Assembly (NCBI RefSeq): GCF_003945595.2
Contig: NW_024104532.1
Coordinates: forward strand, 2,851,501-2,915,500
Length of the DNA stretch: 64,000 nucleotides
Source: Pipra filicauda
Lineage: Eukaryota; Chordata; Aves; Passeriformes; Pipridae
Direction of reading: 5' to 3'
Shown here: positions 1 to 11,700 of the stretch, one piece after another
Position numbering within the stretch: position 1 is the stretch's first letter
Layout of the letters: each line of letters starts with the position of its first letter
Translations under genes and position numbers: made by a program
Notes under the pieces: generated by a model
The model's database searches: none
Told to the model about the DNA's origin: nothing
The model's input: the letters and a program-made list of their open reading frames with translations, nothing else

Positions 1-2329
1 AGAATCCTTAAAATGCACTAACATTACTTTGGACTTTGGAATTGTGCACTGGCAGGCACCCATGACCTGTATTGTCAGTAACACACTTTTCATGACAATG
101 TTCATAGGTCTCTGGACAAACTCTTTGAACTCTTGGACTCTCAAACTGACATAGACTTTGTGTTTTGCATCAGATTTAGAACTGTAAATATATTTCTTTG
201 GCCATCCAGGCCCTGTTGGGTCTATGTTCCATGATTCTGACATTTGACTTCATGCTCTCAGTAGCACAAACAGCGTCATAACCCAGCCTGGGACAAAGGT
301 TCAAAAGAAATAGCGTGGCTGACAAGCACAATGTGGGAAGAGTCCAGAATGACTAAAGAGCCATTTGCCAATGAATTGCTGGTTTTCATGAATGCCCCAA
401 ACCAGAAGAATCCCAAATGACGTCTGTGAGTACAATCATTTGACCCAGCCCACAGACACAGATGGGTTCTCAGAAACACATGCCAAACTGTTCAGGAGGC
501 AGATGGAGATGAAATTAAATGGTATCAGCTAACTCACTCTGAACACAGTTGCTGCAAGTTAGCTTTGCATATCCTGAGGTTCAAACCAATGAACTCTCTG
601 CCTTTATAGACAGCTGTAAAAGAAAATGCTCAGAGATTAAGACAATCCTTCATTTTTACGGGTAACTGTAGCAAGAGAACTTGTACATTAATGGCTTTGG
701 GTGGTTTTCCAGAGTTCCTTGCCTTAGCTGAGAGCTGCTCAGTGAAATATCACCACAGTGGCTATTCTGATGCTTAGTGTTATAGTGGCAACAATAAATA
801 TCACCACTAAAAGCAAGTGGCTTATTTAAGGAAAAATGGAGGGGAAATAGACAGTCTAAAAAGTAAAGCATATCTCTTTTGCACCTGAGAGACAATTTAG
901 GCCAATTACAGGATCATATGTTGTACCCTCTGAGCATCTCTCAGATGAAGCCTCGTGATAAAAGTCTAAGCCCCTCTTTTTGTTTTGTTCAAGACATTCT
1001 TAGTGGAAAGGAATGTTCCATTTTTGTGCCTATCTCAAATTATTTTTATAGAGAATTTTGCACAATATTTCTGAGCTACCTGAAAAGGTGAGAACGGGAG
1101 TTCAGCTATCAGCTAATTAATTACCCTAATAGTACTACCACCCCTCTCTCTGTGGGATATGGCAGGTTGTGGAGAGGGCTGTTTTCTCCAACAAGCACCC
1201 ACTGCCCAGGCAGAGAAAGGGTCACTGATGACTGATCACACTTGTACCATCCTCACAGCACTACTCAGAGGTCCTAGAAAAAAGGAAACAGATTGAGAAC
1301 AGCATTTAAATAAGTATCAGGGAGAAGATGTTGAGTGAAGGAAGTCACTCTGAGACATCCAGAAGAGGACAGAATTAGCAATTATTTTTCTCTAGAAATA
1401 TCCCCTCATGAAGCACACTCCTTGCTGCCAAAGATTTGAACTTCTGAGGCCACCATGGTCCTCTGCATGATGGAGACATCAAACGTCAAGTGCTCTTCTG
1501 GAGTTTCTTGAAAGAGTTATTTTTTCCCACTTACAAAGGTTTCTGCTTCTCCCCCTCATTTACTTCCATAGCCCTTTCCTAAAATTGCTTATGACTCAGA
1601 GAAAAGCTTGCATCCACTTGGAATTGTTGGTGCAAATCGATGGAATTAAGAAAGCACATTGTTGCTTCTAGTGAATCCACAATGTAGGAACAAGAAGTCA
1701 TTCTCTTTTAATCTGTGGGTGCAGCTTCACTTGTTCTCACACCCCGGGATCATGAAGCCCAATTTTCCCAATGCAAACCGATGGGGCTTGGTATCAAGGT
1801 GACATTCTCTGATTTGCACAGGTACAAATGTTTCTTTCTGAAACTGATGAGTGTCCATAACAAACAAAAGATGACAGAAAGGACAGGAAACTGGAAGAGA
1901 TTTTTTTCCTCTTCAGTGATCCATGTCATCATTGTTTTTATTTCATTTTATTTCATCTTTTCCTGAACCAGTAAGACCTTAAAGTGTGTCTTCTTTATGC
2001 TGCTTTTGTTTTTAAGGTACAATGAGCCAAATGTATCTCTGTCAATTGCTGGATGTACAGAAAGGACACATCTGGCCCATTACATGTACTCAAAGTGAGC
2101 AAAACAGCTCATAAACTACCCTGCAGATTCATGGAGCATAGACAGAAAGGGAAAAGGAGCACAATATATTTCTATCATGTACCTTTCCATGCTGGGACAT
2201 GTGAATGTTCCCCACCTGTGTATGATAGATGGGCACATAACTCATTGTAGGGTGGGAAATCCTAACTAGTGGCTCCTTTATCTTTCCTCCTCACCTGTGA
2301 CACTGCTCCTCTGAGGCTCTTGGAAGCAC

Positions 2330-2560
2330 CAAAGCTGTCGGATGCCTTCTGCAGAGCAGGGGTACCCCTTGGATTCGAGTGAGAGCAAGGTCTGGCTCAG
2401 TGGCTTATCAGTGCATACCCTGAATCTGCTGGGCAGAGAGATCCTGCGTGGGCTCCGAGCCCAGCGCTCCTCAGCCAGGGATTTGTTCAGCCTGGGTGAA
2501 AGCTCATTCCAGCTGTTCTCCTGTGCCAGTGGGGTACGAGTTTATTTACTCAGTTTGCTT
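2330..2560. other. GC-rich patch with overlapping open frames
   Basis: This patch is clearly richer in G+C than its flanks and contains about six CpG dinucleotides (for example tccgagcc and cagcgctc), which are otherwise rare here. Two plus-strand frames of 83 and 101 codons overlap it, and neither product is recognisable. Just downstream, a pyrimidine-rich run ends in CAG at 2577-2579, a plausible 3' splice site. It could be an exon of an unrecognised transcript, a decayed repeat or a chance compositional patch. I make no coding call. Confidence 0.2.
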
Positions 2561-3995
2561 TATGCCTTTTCTGTTTCAGCACCACGGCTCTGAACCAGGT
2601 TATACAACTTCCATTAACAATATGAAGGAACTCGCACTCTCGGCTGTGCCACAAATCAGAGATTTAATCTCAAATGATTACAAACCCCAAAAAAGTAAAT
2701 CAGTCAGAGTTAGCAGATTTACCTGGTTTTGTGTAATATTTATCTCAAAATAAATACTTCCACTCTGACACCAGGACATTGCTGTGAATTTATATGGGTT
2801 TAAAAGCTCTGTAGTAATTAATGGGTCTAATGGGATATGTACCTTGATATTTTTTTCCTGGAGATTTATTCATACCCTTCTTTTATTCCTGTTCCTCAAG
2901 ATCTGGACAGGTTTCTTAATAACTTGTATTTGTTATGATATAATGATATAGGATCAGTGGGGAACATCAAGAAGAAACACTGACATGAATTTTCCTTAGT
3001 TTTAATAAATATTGAATATATTTTTCTTATTTTTTTTTAATAGAACTGTATATCAGGGCTTGCATGTTTGTAAAGTTGGGTGAGGGGAAAATCAAAAAGA
3101 GATTTTCTCCTCTGTATATTTCTGTCTAGCAGAATATTCGAGTATAACAGTTAATTTTTTTCATTTCTGCTTTGGACCCAAGCTATGCACTTGGCACTTT
3201 TTAATGGAACCTTGCTCCTAATCTTTAGACAGAGAGGTATAATGATTAATTCAAATAAAGTCCCTGAGAAAGAATTACAGAATTTGAAATATTAAAAAAT
3301 CTATATCTAATTACACACCATTTGTGGTTTCCTTTTTTAAATGCACCAAGGGTTAAGAACTATACTGCCATAAAATATGTGTAATTCTTATTCTGTTTTG
3401 TTTGCAAGGGGCTTCCTTATCAGAACAGGATTAACAGTGATAAATTCTTTTAACTGAGCAGCATAATAAAATGGCAGGACAGGAGGAAATGGTTTTAAAT
3501 TGAGAGAGCAGTTTTAGATTAAATATTATGAATAAATTCTTTAATTGATTTACTAGATGTTTTCCTAAAGCAGCTATAAGTACATGGTACTAGACTGACC
3601 TGATAGTTTAATCATGCCCTCAGATCACCACATGCAGATGCCTTAAAATACAAGGGACATCATGAAGGAAATGTAAGGTTTCAGTCTCCTCCATTTCCTT
3701 CCATGGAGCAACTGAACATTGATGTGTGTGGCTTTGCCAATTCTACTCTGCTTTTAGCTGCTAAATGCAGCACCCCTGGTTGTGTTAGTCACGGGACATG
3801 TACATTAACAAAGTAAAAGAGTGAAACATGTACTGGCCTTAATATTTGCCTGTCTGGCCAGTAAAGCCATGTCAAAAAAAAAAAATGCAAAGACAGAATG
3901 GTAAAGACCATCACTGTATTTTATACAAGACACCCCTTGTTCACTCTCCCTCAGCCATTATCTAGGGCAACAACTCTAGGGCTGGAAGACCTCAC

Positions 3996-4013
3996 TGACT
4001 CATCTAAAAATAG
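3996..4013 (+). promoter_or_regulatory. Possible AP-1/MEF2 composite site
   Basis: TGACTCA (3996-4002) is a perfect AP-1 core. One base later comes CTAAAAATAG (4004-4013), which fits the MEF2 consensus YTAWWWWTAR exactly. Both motifs are visible directly. That they act as an enhancer is inference, because single short motifs arise by chance in a 64-kb window. Confidence 0.2.
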
Positions 4014-4460
4014 GGTATCCACTATGTCAATGCAATTATCAGTTGTTTCAACGCGCAGAACTCTGCCCTAACCTTACAGCCAGAGAGCTTTGTTTCAATA
4101 CATCGGGCTCTGAGCTCACACAATACCATTATCAGCTTTCATTCAGCCAGAGTGGGCATCCATTGATGTGTGGAACTTGCTAATGGGGATTTTACCCGTG
4201 GTCCGGTTGTCGATAATTGCGCCCTTTTGATCAACACGTATTAAGTAGATTATGCTGTTAAATACTTGTTCCCAAGTGTCCTGTATGAAAATCATATTGC
4301 CTTGTGCAGCTGAACAGTACAAAAAACTCCAAAAAAGAAAGAAAAAATTACCATCACTGACAGCTACAGCCAAAGAGATTCACATGATTTTGTTCGTATT
4401 ATGATTCAGACTGAAGCAGGAGCTGGGGAGGATGGCAGGTAGGAGAGCAAGGAGTGTCCA

Positions 4461-4522
4461 AGGACTGGCCAGGTGGCCTTTAAGGTCCCTTCCAACCCAA
4501 ACAATTCTGTGATTCTATGATT
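4461..4522 (+). mobile_element. CR1 LINE 3' tail fragment (about 60 bp)
   Basis: The segment reads as the end of an avian CR1 element in plus orientation: 'ggcctttaaggtccct', then 'tccaacccaaacaattct', then an imperfect double copy of attctatg at 4504-4519. That short 3' repeat is the diagnostic CR1 terminus, used in place of a poly-A tail. Everything upstream of the last roughly 60 bp is missing, typical of 5'-truncated LINE insertions. It is too short to assign a subfamily and has no coding capacity. Confidence 0.85.
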
Positions 4523-7500
4523 TTTATTCCTCAACTTCTGCAGTCAGTAAAAGAAGTAATGGGCTCATAATACAGGAAAGGAGGTGATTGTTAGACATTA
4601 TGGAAGCTTTCTAAAGGGAAAGATGGTGGAGATTGCCTGGGAGACAGGTGTTTAGGAAATATATGGAGATATCTATATTTCAGGATATAAGTATTGATAC
4701 TGATATATTTATATTCTACCTTGAAAATACAGATGTTACATATTTACATAACAAATCAAGTCAAAGTTGGTACATTTATATTTATTTTTAAAAATATAAA
4801 ATATAAATATATCAACTGTAAATGATACTTGCCACTCTGGTACAGCAAGATGAATTCTTTGAATCCCTTCAGACCTGTTTTTCAATACATTTTTCTATTG
4901 TTTCATGGTCTCTCCTGTAGGTACCTTAAAATGACATGTGTTAGGCCTCACTGATATCTTCCTCAGTTTTGCTGATTTGCATCTAACTTGCAATTGCTTA
5001 GATATGATAGAAATCTTTGTTTGCTTAGAGGAATTCAGGCAAGTTGCTTAAGGATATATGTCCTTAAGAAGTTGTCAGAGTTTATGCAGAGTCTATAAAT
5101 TAGTCTTATATGATCCCACACTGGCTGTAGAATTATCTTTGCTTTGTCCTTATGCCTTAGCCCAGGTCTTTCACAGCATGTTAAATCCAGCAAGTCTTGA
5201 CACCAGTCATGAATATTTCTAAAACTCACAATGTAAAATCTTGTTATCATAGAAAATGCAAGTCAGTGAGATAATATTTTTTTCTTAAGGTTGTTGTCTA
5301 CATCTGAATATTTCACTGCACTTAGGTAGACTGAATGATATAAAAATCTATTTTAATGCAACAAATATGAGAGGAGTTGACTGAATGTAGTTTTCTACAT
5401 TGGTTTTGCCTGCTTACAGGTCTCAAGGTCAGCTGCTTCCCAGGTGCTATTATAAATCAGGAGTAGCACTGCTGACTTACATGCAGTCAGACACATGTAA
5501 AAGATCCAAGAACTAGGTCAACAAAATTTAGAATTTTTTCACAAGTGCTCCCTTTCAAAACGTTGCAGGTGTAATGGAGTGGGGAGTGCCTCAATAGCTG
5601 CTCTATTCTACCTCCTGCCTGATAATATTCATGTGCATTGGCAATCTTTTTTTCATGAAAAGAAATAGGGTGACAATAATAAAGGTGAAGCCAAATAGTG
5701 CTACTGCTGGCTTTTGTTAGTGGATTAGCTGTCTCACTGCCTTGCAGGATATTGAAAAATCAGATGTAGCCTGAAACCTACGTATTATACATTCTGTAAA
5801 GCACATTCCCAATGCAAATTCTATGTTGCTGACACTGTAGAATTAACATATGCAGCACGTAGTAATGCTTAGTTATAAATACTCTACCTAAATGCAGCTA
5901 AGAGTACATGTGTATTTATTTTGTACATAGAAAACATAATTTTATTTAGTACAGGGAACTGGTTTACAGGATCTAGCTGAGGTATCATTTCTCAGTAATT
6001 CAGTAGGGGTGTACATAAATTGGCTCTTGTGAATTTGAAGTTATACGGTGCTTTAAGATCTCTGGGTAAAGCTGACAGGAAAATGCAAAGTATTGCTTTT
6101 TGCATAATTTCCCATTACATGCTTGTTCTCCCAGTCATCACACTTCAGATAGCCTTGTACCTTATTCCAAACATGCAAATTGGAATTCCTGCCAAGCTCA
6201 ATTCATTTGTCATCTGAGACTAAATGTAAAATAACACCAACAGAACCGAAACCATTTTTGATGGCTGGGTACAGAAAGTGCATTCATTACTGGTCCCACA
6301 GAGAGCTGTGTGAATACAAAACAGACTCAAATCTCACTCATCTTCTGCATCCCAGGGATAATGAAAACAGATATTTTGTTCTTCAAAGTACATCCAAGGT
6401 CTACATATCTTCGTACACTTCTGTTGCCACCTAAAATCTTGAACCTCTAGTGTGGCTATTTTATTAAAACTCTCTTATGCTGATGCACATTTTTTGTCTG
6501 GACAGAATTCCAGGACGTTGGGGATGGACCATAGGCAGCTAGGGGATCATTTTGGGGATAAGTTGAGGAGTGGGAGGGGGGTTGGGAAAGCTAGGGGTGT
6601 TTGGGATATTCCAAAGGGTATAAGCGGTATCCAGGATTTGTCTTTCTCCTGCAAAGTAACTTTACCTCATTTCATTTGATCTTGAAGCATTGGTTCCCTC
6701 TAATTCTTCTCAGGATGAGGTTTTCGCCAACATTTTACACAGGAACTGGACATGGTCATTGTGCAATGTTGCAAAGGCAAACAGGTGTCACACACATTAC
6801 TTCAATAATCACTTTTTATGCAGCTGGCCCTGTATTTGGACATGACTTAAAAGCAGTCCTTGAGTTTCATTAGATGAAAATTTATAGTAAATTTTGTCTT
6901 TAGTTTTCTTTGATGTTAGAACCAACATTGTAGAAAATAAGAATCAGATTCTTGTTGCCCCAAACAATGTCAAGGCAGAACAGAAATCATGGGTGATTCA
7001 CTGCAGGGGGATGTAGGCTAAAATCACCTGAAGAAAGCACATTTGAAAACACAGGCTCACTTCTATGTCCTTATGCTGAATATCTGATACATGAAGTAAC
7101 TGAGAGGTAACAACTGGGACACTAATTTTTTTGAGAGTTTAATTTAGTGGTTTTTAATCTGTGCTACTGTCAGCACTGAAAAAGTGGAGATTTCTGACTG
7201 TAAAAACTCCTCCGTGCTTCAGAGTTCTGACCCGAAGGAATTTAATTGAGAATTAACCAGCTGGAACACTGAAAGAAAGAGCTACTCCTGTAGCAGTCTG
7301 TCCATTACAAGTTCACATTAAAATATCTGGTTATTAAAACCACTCGAGACAAACTCTTCCCATGTTTGTCACCTTTGTCAGCTATGTAAAGCTGATCTCG
7401 CCTTCTTAACAGCTTAAACCTTGGCAAAAATCCTTCATAATGTAAACATGTGCAATGGTAAAAAGAAAAAAATGGCCCCCTTCAGCCACAGAGTGATGAG

Positions 7501-8726
7501 AGACAGGAGGAAAGAGGAGAAAAAGGCAGTTTTGGTGTTGTACTGGAAAAGTTGATCAGTTGTCCTGGCAGTGGTCTATTGGGGGCTGCTCAGCTGTGTT
7601 ATACCCAGTTTATTGACTTGGCTGGAGATGTGAGACCTAAAAACACAGGCTCTCACACCTCCTGCTTTGTTGATCACACATCCTGCAAACAAGATTAAGT
7701 GCATAAAAGAGCAAAAGGCCTTGCCTGGTAGAAGGCAGCATTTCTCATGTTCCCTCTATCAGCTCTGGAAGCTGATGCTGAAATGAGAAGATGAAAACCC
7801 ATCCCTGCAGGAATCCGCTCCCAAATCATTACCATTCCTCTGCCTAAGGGAGAGGGCTGGGGTGGGTATAGACTTAACATAAAAGAGCATTTAACTTTCA
7901 GTTTAAATGGAAAGAAATTTGATCAGTGAGTCACACAAGCAGGATGTTGCTATTGTTAGAGGTAGGTTTGCTGTGTTGCTTGCTCATTGCCTTGTTCTCT
8001 TTGGAGAGAGATGGAGCCTCCAGCAGTTTGCTCTTTTAATCCTCCCAATTTGTCTGGTGACTGGATTTAGTTGTGGCTCTGGTACGGAAATGAAGATCAT
8101 TGGTGGAACAAGTGGAACAAAACTCTTGGAGATTTGTTTGTGGAATACTGAGAAGATAAGTTTTTCACAACTGATTTTGGCAATGAAATTTCCAGGCTTT
8201 ATGAAGCCTACTCTGTTTATAACCTATACAGCATATATGCTGGTATGTGTATCTTCTATATACATGCTGCTTAAGCTACTTGTGAGTTGGGCACAGGTTC
8301 TCCTCAGTAAATGAATGAAATTTATCTCTGGACAGCTGGTGGTTTGGGCTAAAATGGTTTTTCTACTTGTGTAATTCATAATTCCAGTGAAATACAGACC
8401 ATTCTTCAATCAGGATTTTGTGCTTTACAAACACCCATTTGGTGGTGCTTCATATACTAGAGAGTTTACAGCCCTGTTCTGGCAAAAACTCACACCCTGC
8501 TTTTCTTCACATATTCTGAATAGTCTCATTAAGCCTAACACGAAAATCAAGGTACTGAAAATGAGAGACTAGCAATATATACACTTTGTGTACATGTGCA
8601 TAGACAGAGTGGACACCAATTTAGATTAGCAAGTGAATTAGAATGAATGTGGGGATTTGTTTTCCGAAAACATAGCGGTTGAATTTCTGAGGTTTGTGCC
8701 CTGCCTCAGCTTTTCTTTCTCCTCAG
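4523..8726. other. Unique noncoding stretch, no gene recognised
   Basis: This stretch opens with AT-rich low-complexity DNA (about 4772-4812, runs such as ttatttttaaaaatataa). It continues as unique sequence with no recognisable gene. A G-rich block lies at 6572-6605. The longest ATG frame, 7907-8314 plus (135 codons), has two hydrophobic segments but matches nothing I know. No RNA gene or transposon is evident before the CR1 piece that follows. Confidence 0.7.
6572..6605 (+). other. G-quadruplex motif
   Basis: Four or more G-runs of at least three bases occur within 34 bases: ggg, a six-G run, ggg, gggg and ggg. The loops are short (a, tt, aaagcta, tgttt), so the block fits the usual G3+N1-7 quadruplex pattern on the plus strand. 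Flanking sequence is also G-rich. No promoter or gene is recognisable beside it, so any role is unknown. Confidence 0.5.
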
Positions 8727-8790
8727 CACTGGAAGGGGCTGCCCAGGGAGGTGGTGGAATCACCATGTCTGGAGGTGTTCAAGAAGAGGT
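8727..8790 (+). mobile_element. CR1 LINE internal fragment (about 64 bp)
   Basis: The sequence runs 'ggctgcccagggaggtgg', then 'tggaatcaccatgtctgg', then 'aggtgttcaagaagagg'. This is the CR1 3' region that normally reads as gctgcccagrgargtkgtgg...ccctggaggtgttcaag, in plus orientation. The terminal attctatg repeat is absent, so this is an internal remnant whose 3' end was lost or diverged after about 8790. The 'ggtggtggaatcacc' version suggests a different CR1 subfamily from the copies near 22 and 62 kb, but the piece is too short to prove it. Confidence 0.75.
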
Positions 8791-11700
8791 AAGATAGGAG
8801 CGTATTTGGAGACCCTATGGATGAGTCCAACAAGAACAGATCCATTAAGGAGAGATATGTAAGACATGCTAAGCCAATTTTTATGATACAAGCCCAGAGG
8901 CAGCCTCTGGTTGTAATAGTCTGTGGCTTCAAAGGTGCCAATTGCAAGTGTATTTTAAAAAATGAGTTTGTAATTTTGTTTTTATAAAATCCTATCTAGA
9001 CAATACTGTCTGGACTCTTTCCAGTAGCATGAAAACAACTTTGAGTATTCCTGCAAACATCCCCAAAAATGTCTTTTACCAGCCATCTACAGCTTTCCAA
9101 AACTGCTTGGAAATAAACAGTTTCAGAGAGAGAGAGGTGACACAGGCAGGCATTCCTTTGTTTTTTATGACATATTCTCCTCACAGAGGAGATTTAAAAG
9201 ATTTAATTTGTTGATCGTTGGGGAAACATTTTTATAATGTTCCAAATGTGGAGTGTATTTCTGAGCAAGAATAATTATGTCTGTACTTTTAAATTATTTT
9301 AGGTTTGCTTGACCTTGGAGGAAGGTGAAAAGGGAAGGCAATGTTATTCCTTCTTAGCTACACTGACAGTCAGGTAAATAAAATTTATTTGCCTTCTCCT
9401 TATTTAAGATTTCCCCAGCTGCCTCCATCAACTCTCCCTCATTCTTTTTTTCATATTCTATCTGTAGTTTTAAATCTTACTCTGAATGACAACATTAGCT
9501 TTCTAAACTACTCAGCAATACCAGTTTTCCCCCAAAGACTTCCCTGAGGCTGATTTGTATAGGCTGCAGTTGTCTCTCTCTTTTTTTTTTCCTATGACTT
9601 ACATTGAACAATACCCTCACTAATGACATTTCCCCAGCAATGATGCACCAGGGAAAAGCATGGAACGAGAAGCAGGAATGATGAATGCAGCCTAAATGGA
9701 TGGAGGAGGAAGTGCTACAATTTGCTTCTCTATCACTCCATAAAAACTACAACTCTCGTCTTTTTCCATCTACCATAAAGATGGAGCTGTGATATTCTTA
9801 GACAGATATATCAGGCACTATTGCATAATGCATTTTTGCACCCTTACAAAGAGGATCCAAGCAGAAGCTTGCAATATGTGTTCTTTGTCTGTCTAGATAG
9901 CCTGATTTAAAAGCCTCAGCTAAAAGAAAAGACTGAAATAATCTCGAGATGGAAATGCAATAAAAAACCTCCTGCAATGGCAACAGGTGAAGTGCAGAGG
10001 GAGGGTCAATCCAGTTTGGTAAAACTGGTTGTTAAAGCCAAACCATAACCCCAACTGCTTCTCCTCTCCTCCCAGAGCTGCACCTGGCTGTATCCTTGCG
10101 GATGATTTCCTTCTCTCCTCTGCCTGTTTGCATAGGGACAGACTCTGAAGTCTCAGACCTTTTTAAAGGCAACAAGAAGGGCACATTTCTTACCAGTCTA
10201 GATGTGCATGTGCTCTGTGACTGCTGCTGATAATTGTTTCATAGCCCACCCTCTGAAAAATAGACTCTCAGTCCCTGTGCCCCTTGCCAGTATCTGATAA
10301 GTGCCACTTGCACCTGCCCACAATCAGTAGATGAAGCTGCAGTTGATACATCAACAGAATGAACTTTAACTCAAGAATGAGCTCTTTGGATTGCTCGTGC
10401 CCAGCTTGTCTGGAATGACCTGTGATTTTAAACTTTTCCCTAAGAAGGAAGCTGTGAGGAAACTGTCCCTGTCAAGTTGTCTGAAGCTCCTACATAAAGT
10501 TGCCTCCTCCCTTGTTTGCAGTCAGGCTGCAGAGCTCCTTGGTGTAGAAGACATCGCAGATGTTGACAGGAGGTGTAAACTATTTATTTTCCCTTTACTT
10601 GTAATACTTGCTTGTTCTAGCTAGAATACAATGTATTTGAATTCTTTGACAGCAGGAATTATGCTGAACTATCACATGCTTGCACTGGAGAATTTCTGGG
10701 TTACTTAGAAATGTCAAATAAGATAATAGAAAATGTCATTTTTACTCAGCCATCACAAGGTGCCTTATAGAGTGTGTTATTATTTCATCTTTATCTTTAC
10801 TTCTCAAATAACAAGTATATCTCAAAGCTTTGAAATCCTATTTAGGATCCATCTAAGCCAGAAAAGAATCAGAGGCAAACTGTTAGAGGAATGTCTGTTG
10901 TGAAGAGGGTGATTTTGTATACATGAGCAAAGACAGACCAGAGGTTCAGTCTAAATTTTAGCTTGAACTTTGACTATCAGTGTCTGAATTAGATGAAGAA
11001 GTGGCTTTGCATTTGCATTTCACAGACTTCCCCTCCTAAATGAGGTGTTGAGACCATGAATTTCACAAGAAGATTCAGGTAGTGAAATACTGACACACTC
11101 CAGGGTGAAAGTTACTTCCCTGGAGGGTTTTAAGATTTTGGAAACAATCCCAAGATTTCTCTGAAATTATTTTTTTCCAGGATTTCCCTGGAAAACAACA
11201 ATATAGAGGTATGATTTTCAAATTTAGAGCATCTAGCAACCTCTACCTTATTCCTTTAATTTGGTTCTGACAGATTTAAAGAAATTAATTTGCTTTCAAT
11301 TTGAAAAGGGTGTGAGTATGGGGTACTACGTTTGCAGTCAGTGAAACTCTAAAGAGAAATCAGAAAAATAAAACTTTTCTTTATACAACCAGCTGCTCTA
11401 TAGGGTCATAAACAATAATTAGCTTCTTCTTAGCACTTCTTATTTGCTTAATCTCAAAGTGTGTTATGAAGAGGAATATGTGATTATCACTCCTAAACAG
11501 AGAGTGCTGAAAAATTTTCCTAAGTCCTAATGATGATCAGGCTCACTTCAGTTCCACTGCCTCTTGCCATCTGTGGGTAGGAAGACCAGCTCTCCCTTCT
11601 CATTTTGCAAATGACAAATGTAAAATGTCTTTTACATTTGCAGTCACCCTTTACAAAACTCAGAACTGATGATGCCAATATTGTGTTAGTGAACACAGAG

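Larger units (their letters stand above)
1..4460. other. Unique noncoding stretch, no gene recognised
   Basis: No open frame here resembles a known protein, and frames on both strands overlap at lengths expected by chance. Visible contents are a TAATTAATTA homeodomain-type core at 1114-1123, a GC-richer patch at about 2330-2560 ending near a good 3' splice-like site (pyrimidine tract, AG at 2578-2579), AT-rich sequence around 3000-3060, a 12-13 base A run near 3873, and an AP-1-like plus MEF2-like pair at 3996-4013. I see no transposon. It could be intron or intergenic DNA. Confidence 0.7.
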
